A model generated the notes under the pieces. It saw only the letters and a list, made by a program, of their open reading frames with translations, did no database searches and was not told the origin of the DNA. Shown in pieces: positions 30,769 through 40,989 of a stretch of DNA of 40,989 bases; position 1 is the stretch's first letter; each line of letters begins with the position of its first letter. The stretch lies in contig CAJCIO010000113.1 in assembly GCA_903970465.1 (NCBI GenBank), positions 1-40,989 of the forward strand, given 5' to 3'. The translations under genes and the position numbers were made by a program. Source of the DNA: Gammaproteobacteria bacterium. Lineage in GTDB: Bacteria > Pseudomonadota > Gammaproteobacteria > Pseudomonadales > Pseudomonadaceae.

Positions 30769-30827
30769 GGGCAGAGCCCGGTCCCACAGGGGGAACGCGT
30801 AGACCTGTGGGACGGGGCTCTGCCCGG
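30769..30827. repeat. REP-type inverted repeat pair
   Basis: Two 22-base arms (30769-30790 and 30806-30827) with one mismatch, core CGGGCAGAGCCC. It lies between the GNAT gene and the secretin-like gene. Confidence 0.75.
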
Positions 30828-30857
30828 GAGTGGGCCAGCAAGTTATACCGAGATAGA

Positions 30858-31280
30858 TCAGCCGTTGCGCAGCATATCGACGTGCGGAATGCCGGCTTCG
30901 AGGAATTCCTCGCTGACCACCCTGAAGCCCAGTCGCTCGTAGAACGCCGTGGCATGCACCTGGGCGCTCAGCGCCTGCTGCATGATGCCGCGGCGCTCGG
31001 CCTCGGCGATGGCGGCGTGCATCAAGGCGTCGCCGACCTTCATGCCGCGCCAGTCCCTGAGCACCGATACCCGGCCGATATGCCCGTCGGGCAACAGACG
31101 TGCGGTGCCGATCGCGAAATCGCCTTCCTCGGCCAGAAAATGCACGGCGTCAGTATCGTCGCCGTCCCATTCCAGCTCGGGCGGGACCGCCTGCTCGGAG
31201 ATGAACACCGCTTCGCGAATGCGCCGCAGATCGGCGTTGTCCCTATGCCAATCGGCGACTCTGACTTCGATTTTATTCAT
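30858..31280 (-). CDS. GNAT-family N-acetyltransferase
   Basis: This 140-residue protein has the GNAT acyl-CoA fold. The strand-helix with RVSVLRDWRGMKVGDALM (about 70-87) corresponds to motif A, which binds the pyrophosphate of acetyl-CoA. The C-terminal AFYERLGFRVVSEEF is the typical motif B. The N-terminal VFISEQAVPPELEWDGDD resembles the ElaA/YjdJ-like subgroup of small cytoplasmic acetyltransferases. The substrate is not predictable. The ATG at 31278-31280 overlaps the end of roxA by eight bases, so translation is probably coupled. The upstream TTG at 31286 is less likely. Confidence 0.9.
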   Translation of the reverse strand: MNKIEVRVADWHRDNADLRRIREAVFISEQAVPPELEWDGDDTDAVHFLAEEGDFAIGTARLLPDGHIGRVSVLRDWRGMKVGDALMHAAIAEAERRGIMQQALSAQVHATAFYERLGFRVVSEEFLEAGIPHVDMLRNG

Positions 31281-32439
31281 CGGCAAATCCCAGACTTCCT
31301 TGTTTGATCAGCTCGCAGACTAGCATGCGGCCGTTTTCATCCTGCAACCATGGACCCAGATTGTCGATGTGCAAGGCATCGGCCGCGCAAATCAGCTTCA
31401 GCAAATCGCGCAGATGGCCTGGCAGCAGGCGGCTCTGGCCACTGGCGAACAATAGCAGATCGTCGTCGACTTCCGACCAGGCCAAACGCGCGCTTGGATT
31501 GCGGATCAGGACTGCGCCGTCTTCCAGGCCGCCCAGCAGGTCTTCTTCTTCCACTTCGCTGCCGGCGACCAGTTCAGGATAGCGCGGCTCGGTCATGAAC
31601 TGGCCGAACCAGGTCAGCAGCAGGCGCTCGTCGCTCATGTGCTCGGCCAGCAGGCCTTTGAGGCGGTCAAGGGCGTCGTGCTGGATCTGGTGCGGATCGC
31701 TGACTGGCTTGGCATCGGCATCACTGTAGCGGTCTTCATCAGGGAGGAACTGGCTGAGGAAGTCGGTGAAGTGAGTCAGGACTTCGGCCGCGCTCGGCGC
31801 CCGGAAGCCGACCGAGTAGGTCATGCACTCATCCACGGCCACGCCGCAGTGGGCGATGCGCGGCGGCAGGTAGAGCATGTCGCCCGGTTCCAGCACCCAT
31901 TCTTCGGCTTGTTCGAAGTCGGCGAGGATGCGCAGGTCGCTGTGTTCGATCAGCGGGCTGTCGGAGTTGCACATCTGGCCGACTTTCCAGTTGCGCTTGC
32001 CATGCCCCTGCAGCAGGAACACGTCGTAGTTATCGAAGTGCGGGCCGACGCCGCCGCCTGGGGTGGCGTAGCTGATCATCACATCATCGATGCGCCAGCT
32101 CGGCAGGAAGCGGAAAGACTCCAGCAGTGCGGCGACTTCCGGCACGAACTGATCGACCGCTTGCACCAGCAGGGTCCACTCCGTCTCCGGCAGGCTGCTA
32201 TAGGTGTCTTCGGCGAATGGTCCGCGGCGCATTTCCCAGGGCCGCTCGCCGTTTTCGATGACGATGCGCGATTCGACTTCTTCTTCCAGGCTCAGGCCTG
32301 CCAGTTCGTCGGGGCTGATCGGGTTGTCGAAGTCGGTGAAGGCCTGGCGGATCAGCAGCGGTTTTTTCTGCCAGTAGTCACGCAGGAATTCTTGTGCCGT
32401 AAGGCCGCCCAGGAGTTGCAGTGGAGTATCGGATTTCAT
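31273..32439 (-). CDS. roxA: Ribosomal protein uL16 arginine 3-hydroxylase (JmjC/cupin oxygenase)
   Basis: This 388-residue 2-oxoglutarate/Fe(II) oxygenase belongs to the YcfD/RoxA family, which hydroxylates an arginine of ribosomal protein uL16. The iron triad is H134-x-D136 (GPHFDNYDVF) and H197 (RIAHCGV), matching the spacing in E. coli YcfD. The JmjC core (about 95-220) is followed by a dimerisation region and a C-terminal winged-helix-like domain (about 290-385). The length is close to E. coli YcfD (373). The ATG at 32437-32439 (MKSDTPLQ) was chosen; the upstream extension overlaps the purB terminator. Its stop lies inside the GNAT start region. Confidence 0.92.
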   Translation of the reverse strand: MKSDTPLQLLGGLTAQEFLRDYWQKKPLLIRQAFTDFDNPISPDELAGLSLEEEVESRIVIENGERPWEMRRGPFAEDTYSSLPETEWTLLVQAVDQFVPEVAALLESFRFLPSWRIDDVMISYATPGGGVGPHFDNYDVFLLQGHGKRNWKVGQMCNSDSPLIEHSDLRILADFEQAEEWVLEPGDMLYLPPRIAHCGVAVDECMTYSVGFRAPSAAEVLTHFTDFLSQFLPDEDRYSDADAKPVSDPHQIQHDALDRLKGLLAEHMSDERLLLTWFGQFMTEPRYPELVAGSEVEEEDLLGGLEDGAVLIRNPSARLAWSEVDDDLLLFASGQSRLLPGHLRDLLKLICAADALHIDNLGPWLQDENGRMLVCELIKQGSLGFADE

Positions 32440-32473
32440 GTGTAACCTATTGAAAATAAGCTTTTTTATAGCG

Positions 32474-32503
32474 CCAATAAAAACGCCCGGCACTGCCGGG
32501 CGT
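32474..32503 (-). terminator. Intrinsic terminator of purB
   Basis: On the minus strand a 9-bp perfect stem (ACGCCCGGC/GCCGGGCGT) with a three-base loop, followed by TTTTATTGG. It lies about 20 bases after the purB stop and upstream of roxA. Confidence 0.88.
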
Positions 32504-32523
32504 GTCGTCCAGGGGCTCGCGTG

Positions 32524-33984
<1,461 letters not shown>

Positions 33985-34004
33985 CTAAAGGGCGCCTTCT
34001 ATCC

Positions 34005-34082
34005 AGCGAGGGGGCTTGCCCCGATCAATACGTCTAAGGTGCCAATGTGGCTGACAGTATTTTCGGGGGCAAGCCCCTCGCT
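34005..34082. repeat. REP-type inverted repeat pair
   Basis: AGCGAGGGGGCTTGCCCC (34005-34022) and GGGGGCAAGCCCCTCGCT (34065-34082) pair with one-base slippage. The element fills the gap between purB and hflD, 18 bases from the hflD stop. Confidence 0.75.
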
Positions 34083-34099
34083 ACAGGTAATGCTGTGAT

Positions 34100-34720
34100 T
34101 CAGCCGCGCAGCATGGGGTAGAGCTCGCGCAACAGCTTGCGCCGGCTGATCACCAGTTGCCAGCGGTGACCGCCGAGCTGCCGCCACAAGCGTGCGCAGC
34201 GGATACCTGCCAGCAGCAGGGCGCGGATCTTCGAGGCGTTGCTCGGCTGCTGCAAGTGGCGCATATCGCCCTGCACCTGAATGCGCTGGCGCAGGGTGCT
34301 GAGGGTGTCCTGATAGAGCGCGCCACTGGCGGCGATAACGTTCTCGTGAACCAGGCCGAAATGCTCTACCTGATTCTGAATCTGTGGCAAGCGCTTGCCG
34401 ATGACGGCCAGCATGTCTTCACGCTTGCCCAGTTGGCGCTCCAGGCCGAGCATCGACAGGGCATAGCGCAGCGGTTCGCGCTGCAGGCTGCTGGGGTCTC
34501 GTTCCAGGGCGCTGGCAAGGGCGCGATAGCCGTCGCGCAGGTACAGGTCATTGCCGCCGAACACGTCGAGGGTGTCCTTGGGGTCGATCACCATCAGGCT
34601 GCCAAGCATGCAGCGCAGATCTGCTTCGCCGACCTGACCGGTCTTGGCGATGCGGTCGACCAGCACGGCGGCCTGGAACACGGCGCCCAAGGCCGTGAGT
34701 TGTTCCTGGGCCTGGGTCAT
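34100..34720 (-). CDS. hflD: High-frequency lysogenisation protein HflD homologue
   Basis: This 206-residue mostly helical protein belongs to the HflD (YcfC) family. E. coli HflD is a peripheral membrane protein that binds the lambda CII protein; its normal cellular role is unclear. The N-terminal [23 protein letters not shown] and the [10 protein letters not shown] motif are family marks. The length matches (E. coli 213). The ATG at 34718-34720 overlaps the mnmA stop by four bases, the conserved mnmA-hflD-purB arrangement of gammaproteobacteria. It is probably translated from the mnmA mRNA. Confidence 0.92.
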   Translation of the reverse strand: MTQAQEQLTALGAVFQAAVLVDRIAKTGQVGEADLRCMLGSLMVIDPKDTLDVFGGNDLYLRDGYRALASALERDPSSLQREPLRYALSMLGLERQLGKREDMLAVIGKRLPQIQNQVEHFGLVHENVIAASGALYQDTLSTLRQRIQVQGDMRHLQQPSNASKIRALLLAGIRCARLWRQLGGHRWQLVISRRKLLRELYPMLRG

Positions 34721-35856
34721 GAACGGGCTTCCCGGGTGAGGCTGTCGCGGGCATACCAAGGTTCTGCCACTTCAATGACGCCACCGCCCAGGCACACGTC
34801 GCCATCGTAAAACACTACGGACTGACCCGGGGTGACGGCCCGCTGAGGCTCGTCGAACACCGCGCGATAGCCTTGGCTGGTCTGTTCCAGGGTGCACGCC
34901 TGGTCACCCTGGCGATAGCGAACCTTGGCGGTCAGACGGCGCGGTTGGGCGAGATCGATCGGGTTGACCCAGAAGATTTCCGACGCCAGCAGGGCGCGCG
35001 AGAACAGCCACGGGTGTTCATTGCCCTGACCGACGATCAGTTCGTTGTGCTCCAGATCTTTGACCAGCACGTACCACGGATCGTCGCCGGCGTCTTTCAG
35101 GCCGCCGATGCCCAGGCCCTGACGCTGGCCGATGGTGTGGTACATGAGGCCGGCATGGCGGCCGATCACTTCGCCGCGGGTGGTCTTGATCTCACCCGGC
35201 TGCGCGGGCAGGTACTGCTTGAGGAAGTCGGTAAAGCGGCGCTCGCCGATAAAGCAGATGCCGGTGGAGTCTTTTTTCTTCGCGGTGGCCAGCCCGCGCT
35301 TCTCGGCGATGGCGCGTACTTCAGGCTTTTCCAGCTCGCCGACCGGGAACAGAGTGCGGGCAATCTGCTCGCCGCCGACGGCGTGCAGGAAATAGCTCTG
35401 GTCCTTGTTCGGGTCAAGGCCTTTGAGCAGCTCGGTGCGGCTGTCCAGGTCGCGGCGGCGCACGTAATGGCCGGTGGCGATCAGGTCGGCGCCCAAGGTC
35501 AGGGCGTAGTCGAGGAATGCCTTGAACTTGATTTCGCGGTTGCAGAGGATGTCCGGATTGGGGGTCCGGCCGGCCTTGTACTCTTCAAGGAAGTGTTCGA
35601 AGACATGATCCCAGTACTCTGCGGCGAAGTTGGCGGTGTGCAGCTTGATGCCGATACGGTCGCACACGGCTTGCGCGTCTGCGAGGTCTTCGCGGGCGGT
35701 GCAGTATTCGGTGCCGTCGTCTTCTTCCCAGTTCTTCATGAACAGGCCTTCGACCTGATAGCCCTGCTCCATGAGCAGAACGGCAGAAACGGAAGAGTCC
35801 ACGCCGCCGGACATGCCGACGATCACGCGCTGGGTTGCTGGGGCTGAGTCGCGCAT
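34717..35856 (-). CDS. mnmA: tRNA-specific 2-thiouridylase MnmA
   Basis: This 379-residue enzyme adds sulfur to U34 of tRNAs for Lys, Glu and Gln, using ATP and a persulfide. The PP-loop GMSGGVDSS (14-22) binds ATP. Catalytic cysteines are C105 ([10 protein letters not shown]) and C201 (STGICFIG), equivalent to C102 and C199 in E. coli. GKDQSYFL-like NKDQSYFLH and the C-terminal beta-barrel complete the fold. The ATG at 35854-35856 (MRDSAP) was chosen; the longer frame upstream runs through a REP element. It heads the mnmA-hflD unit. Confidence 0.97.
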   Translation of the reverse strand: MRDSAPATQRVIVGMSGGVDSSVSAVLLMEQGYQVEGLFMKNWEEDDGTEYCTAREDLADAQAVCDRIGIKLHTANFAAEYWDHVFEHFLEEYKAGRTPNPDILCNREIKFKAFLDYALTLGADLIATGHYVRRRDLDSRTELLKGLDPNKDQSYFLHAVGGEQIARTLFPVGELEKPEVRAIAEKRGLATAKKKDSTGICFIGERRFTDFLKQYLPAQPGEIKTTRGEVIGRHAGLMYHTIGQRQGLGIGGLKDAGDDPWYVLVKDLEHNELIVGQGNEHPWLFSRALLASEIFWVNPIDLAQPRRLTAKVRYRQGDQACTLEQTSQGYRAVFDEPQRAVTPGQSVVFYDGDVCLGGGVIEVAEPWYARDSLTREARS

Positions 35857-35958
35857 AGGTATGAGCTGTGTGTCTGCGAAAGGGGGCGATTCTAGCAGGG
35901 TGGGGACTGCATGGCCAAAGGTGTGGTGTCGCGGCGTGGGATTTGTAGAGTGGCTGCT

Positions 35959-36035
35959 GGCGCTTTCACGGGCAGAGCCCGTTCCCACGGGACATCACCT
36001 GACCTGTGGAGGCGGGCACTGCCCGTGAAAGCGCC
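35959..36035. repeat. REP-type inverted repeat pair
   Basis: GGCGCTTTCACGGGCAGAGCCCG (35959-35981) faces CGGGCACTGCCCGTGAAAGCGCC (36013-36035), imperfect only in the inner half. It lies in the gap upstream of mnmA and just beyond the idh terminator. Confidence 0.75.
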
Positions 36036-36042
36036 GTCAGCC

Positions 36043-36075
36043 AAAACACAAAACCCCGGCACGGTGGCCGGGGTT
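36043..36075 (-). terminator. Intrinsic terminator of idh
   Basis: On the minus strand AACCCCGGC, a six-base loop, GCCGGGGTT, then TTGTGTTTT. It starts about 21 bases after the idh stop. Confidence 0.85.
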
Positions 36076-36095
36076 CTGGATATTGCTTTACAACA

Positions 36096-38687
<2,592 letters not shown>

Positions 38688-38722
38688 GTCGGCAGCTCAA
38701 TCATCACCATTGAGCTGCCGAC
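38688..38722 (-). terminator. Long palindrome after cspD, probable terminator
   Basis: A perfect 14-bp stem (GTCGGCAGCTCAAT/ATTGAGCTGCCGAC) with a seven-base loop, 34 bases after the cspD stop. The following minus-strand bases (GCGCTTTCGTTT) are only weakly U-rich. Confidence 0.65.
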
Positions 38723-38756
38723 GAGCGGTCGACCGTTGGTCCGGAAAGCTAGCGGA

Positions 38757-39014
38757 TCAAGCGGAAACGGCAGTTTGTAGCGCAGGGGTCACAGGGGTGG
38801 CGGCCTCTTGCGTCACACTGGAAATCTCCACTGCATGCAAGCCTTTAGGTCCCTGAATGATGTTGAATTTTACCGGCTGCCCTGCCTTGAGTGTTTTGTA
38901 GCCATCCATCGTGATGGCTGAATAATGGGCGAAGAGGTCTTCCGTCTTGCCGTCTTCGTTGATGAAGCCATAGCCCTTGGCATTGTTGAACCACTTGACT
39001 TTACCACTTGCCAT
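38757..39014 (-). CDS. cspD: Cold-shock-like protein CspD
   Basis: This 85-residue protein has one cold-shock domain (1-67) with RNP1 (KGYGFI) and RNP2-like LFAHY, which bind single-stranded nucleic acid. A C-terminal tail of about 18 residues (alanine/threonine/valine rich) follows, as in CspD proteins. In E. coli CspD inhibits replication in stationary phase and is a Lon/Clp-related stress protein. Position next to clpS-clpA, divergently read, is conserved and supports CspD rather than CspA. The ATG at 39012-39014 (MASGKVKWF) has AGAGGG about eight bases upstream; the ATG six bases earlier is possible but too close to that site. Confidence 0.94.
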   Translation of the reverse strand: MASGKVKWFNNAKGYGFINEDGKTEDLFAHYSAITMDGYKTLKAGQPVKFNIIQGPKGLHAVEISSVTQEAATPVTPALQTAVSA

Positions 39015-39240
39015 GCTCATATCCCTCTGCAAAGGACCCCAGGTCTGGAGTATCATCCCCGTTCACCGCACCGTCGAAAAAATTTTAATTGACTGTGCGG
39101 ACCTTTATTCCCCAATGTGGGTTCTATTGGTTGTAACACCGTTTTGCCGATAGTCAAGGTCATGCGACAGCCGAGTATCCGATCGGACACAACGTCAACC
39201 CCACAACCCTATTCGCACAACGATGATGAACCTTCATTCC
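39015..39240. other. Divergent control region of cspD and clpS
   Basis: This gap of 226 bases contains an AT-rich core (GAAAAAATTTTAATTG, about 39076-39091) framed by the dyad CCGCAC/GTGCGG (39067-39100). It must hold the promoters of both genes. Several partial -35 boxes are present on both strands, but no pair is good enough to call. Confidence 0.5.
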
Positions 39241-39603
39241 ATGCATTCAGTCAACCAGATTCGACTAACCTTCAATCAGGACCGCCCGTCCACGCAGGAG
39301 GACGACGCTTCGGGCGTGGCTGTACAGGATTCCAAGCCTGCACTGCAGGCCCCACCGATGTACAAGGTGGTTTTGTTCAATGATGATTACACTCCGATGG
39401 ATTTCGTGGTCGAAGTGCTAGAGGTGTTTTTCAACCTGAATCGTGAGTTGGCAACCAAGGTCATGCTGGCAGTCCATACAGAGGGACGCGCCGTCTGTGG
39501 TCTTTTCACCCGCGATATCGCCGAAACCAAGGCAACGCAGGTGAATCAGTACGCCAGGGAAAGCCAGCATCCGCTACTCTGTGAAATCGAGAAGGACGGT
39601 TAA
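39241..39603 (+). CDS. clpS: ATP-dependent Clp protease adapter ClpS
   Basis: This 120-residue adapter delivers N-degron proteins to ClpAP in the cytoplasm. The flexible N-terminal part (1-35) is followed by the core with [15 protein letters not shown], whose asparagine and acidic residues form the N-end binding pocket, and [16 protein letters not shown], whose histidine is also conserved. The C-terminus is [12 protein letters not shown], as in other pseudomonads. Three in-frame ATGs exist (39223, 39226, 39241). I chose 39241 because homologues start about ten residues before the LTFNQD segment; no start has a good Shine-Dalgarno sequence. It is followed by clpA after 30 bases. Confidence 0.93.
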   Translation: MHSVNQIRLTFNQDRPSTQEDDASGVAVQDSKPALQAPPMYKVVLFNDDYTPMDFVVEVLEVFFNLNRELATKVMLAVHTEGRAVCGLFTRDIAETKATQVNQYARESQHPLLCEIEKDG

Positions 39604-39633
39604 TCGCCGACCACTTGGGTATGAGGTGAAGCT

Positions 39634-40989
39634 ATGTTAAACCGCGAGCTCGAAGTCACCCTCAATCTAGCCTTCAAGGAGGCGCGCTCGAAGCGTCATG
39701 AATTCATGACCGTCGAGCATCTCCTGCTGGCGTTGTTGGATAACGAGGCAGCCTCCACTGTATTGCGCGCCTGTGGCGCGAACCTCGACAAACTCAAGCA
39801 TGATCTGCAGGAGTTCATCGATTCCACTACTCCTCTGATTCCCGTCCACGACGAAGACCGTGAAACGCAGCCGACCCTGGGTTTCCAGCGCGTATTGCAG
39901 CGCGCGGTATTCCACGTGCAGAGCTCGGGCAAGCGTGAAGTCACCGGCGCCAACGTGCTGGTGGCGATTTTCAGCGAACAGGAAAGCCAGGCCGTCTTTC
40001 TGCTCAAGCAGCAGAGCGTGGCCCGTATCGATGTGGTCAACTACATTGCCCACGGTATCTCCAAGGTTCCGGGGCACGGCGACAACAGTGATTCGGAGCA
40101 AGAGATGCAAGACGAAGAGGGTGGTGAGTCTTCCTCGTCCAGCAATCCGCTGGATGCCTATGCCAGCAACCTCAATGAACTTGCTCGCCAGGGCCGGATC
40201 GATCCGTTGGTGGGGCGCGAGAGTGAAGTCGAGCGCGTTGCGCAGATTCTCGCTCGTCGGCGCAAGAACAATCCGCTGCTGGTCGGTGAGGCCGGTGTCG
40301 GCAAGACGGCCATCGCCGAGGGCCTGGCCAAGCGAATCGTCGACAATCAAGTCCCTGATCTGCTTGCCAACAGCGTGGTCTATTCCCTGGACCTCGGTGC
40401 ATTGCTGGCCGGTACCAAGTACCGCGGCGATTTCGAGAAGCGCTTCAAAGCGTTGCTCGGGGAGCTGAAGAAGCGTCCGCAGGCGATCCTGTTCATCGAC
40501 GAAATCCACACCATCATTGGTGCGGGTGCCGCGTCTGGTGGGGTCATGGATGCGTCCAACCTGCTCAAGCCTTTGTTGTCTTCGGGTGATATCCGTTGCA
40601 TCGGCTCGACCACCTTCCAGGAATTCCGCGGGATTTTCGAGAAGGACCGTGCCTTGGCTCGACGCTTCCAGAAAGTCGATGTCAGCGAGCCGTCGGTGGA
40701 AGACACCATCGGTATCCTGCGTGGCCTGAAAGGTCGTTTCGAGGCGCACCACAGCATCGAGTACAGCGATGAGGCGTTGCGCGCTGCCGCTGAACTGGCG
40801 TCGCGCTATATCAATGATCGGCACATGCCGGACAAGGCCATTGATGTGATCGATGAAGCCGGCGCCTATCAGCGTCTGCAGCCGGTCGAGAATCGGGTCA
40901 AACGCATCGAAGTGCCACAAGTGGAAGACATCGTCGCTAAAATCGCGCGTATTCCGCCAAAGCACGTCACCAGTTCCGACAAGGAGCTG
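39634..40989 (+). CDS. clpA: ATP-dependent Clp protease ATP-binding subunit ClpA (3' end beyond window)
   Basis: The first 452 codons of ClpA are present; the family is about 755 residues, so roughly 40% is missing. The N-terminal Clp-repeat domain (about 1-145) binds ClpS. The first AAA+ module has Walker A GEAGVGKT (218-225), Walker B FIDE (287-290) and the sensor and arginine-finger region around [20 protein letters not shown]. An acidic linker (about 147-170) separates the two. ClpA unfolds proteins and feeds them to ClpP. The ATG at 39634 has GAGGTGAAG upstream. It forms an operon with clpS. Confidence 0.96.
   Translation, partial: MLNRELEVTLNLAFKEARSKRHEFMTVEHLLLALLDNEAASTVLRACGANLDKLKHDLQEFIDSTTPLIPVHDEDRETQPTLGFQRVLQRAVFHVQSSGKREVTGANVLVAIFSEQESQAVFLLKQQSVARIDVVNYIAHGISKVPGHGDNSDSEQEMQDEEGGESSSSSNPLDAYASNLNELARQGRIDPLVGRESEVERVAQILARRRKNNPLLVGEAGVGKTAIAEGLAKRIVDNQVPDLLANSVVYSLDLGALLAGTKYRGDFEKRFKALLGELKKRPQAILFIDEIHTIIGAGAASGGVMDASNLLKPLLSSGDIRCIGSTTFQEFRGIFEKDRALARRFQKVDVSEPSVEDTIGILRGLKGRFEAHHSIEYSDEALRAAAELASRYINDRHMPDKAIDVIDEAGAYQRLQPVENRVKRIEVPQVEDIVAKIARIPPKHVTSSDKEL

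Overview
The window looks like a chromosomal segment of a fluorescent or putida-group Pseudomonas. The codon use is GC-rich. The run nuoABCDEFGHIJKLMN, aceA, purB, hflD, mnmA, idh, cspD, clpS, clpA matches the order I know from Pseudomonas (the P. aeruginosa PA2620-PA2650 neighbourhood), NuoC and NuoD are fused, and several intergenic gaps carry Pseudomonas-type REP palindromes. The species cannot be fixed from the sequence alone. No tRNA, insertion sequence, CRISPR array or prophage was seen.

Layout. 1-150: 3' end of a 5S rRNA gene and its terminator. 276-632: queD on the minus strand. 822-3440: a tightly overlapping four-gene operon of two small exported PepSY-like proteins, an OmpR-type response regulator and a PhoQ-like histidine kinase, preceded by a TTCAG-N6-TTAAG site; this resembles the P. 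aeruginosa bqs/car metal-sensing operon. 3570-5252: a chemoreceptor with a sigma-28-like promoter. 5342-8411: an AI-2E-family membrane protein and a PBP2 gene (mrdA) that lies apart from rodA. 8515-9800: an ECF11-like sigma factor and its ChrR-type zinc anti-sigma factor, with a candidate self-activated promoter. 9984-12095: a large, poorly known alpha/beta hydrolase. 12266-12865: wrbA.

12939-27888 (minus strand): the complete 13-gene nuo operon for NADH:ubiquinone oxidoreductase (complex I), read from a promoter near 27976-28004 and ending in a bidirectional terminator shared with wrbA. 28313-29638: aceA (isocitrate lyase) with its own terminator, a good sigma-70 promoter and a perfect 11-bp inverted repeat directly upstream of the -35 box. 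29927-38327 (minus strand): a short secretin-like exported protein, a GNAT acetyltransferase coupled to the ribosomal oxygenase roxA, purB, an mnmA-hflD overlapping pair, and monomeric NADP-isocitrate dehydrogenase (idh). 38757-40989: cspD, divergent from clpS and clpA; clpA runs off the window.

Much of the window concerns central carbon and energy metabolism. Idh and AceA compete for isocitrate at the TCA/glyoxylate branch point, and NADH from the cycle feeds Nuo. The less ordinary parts are the left-hand sensory and stress block (two-component system, chemoreceptor, ECF/ChrR, hydrolase), the aceA operator-like dyad, a Fur-box-like sequence in the nuo-aceA gap, and the absence of the icd gene that I expect between idh and cspD.
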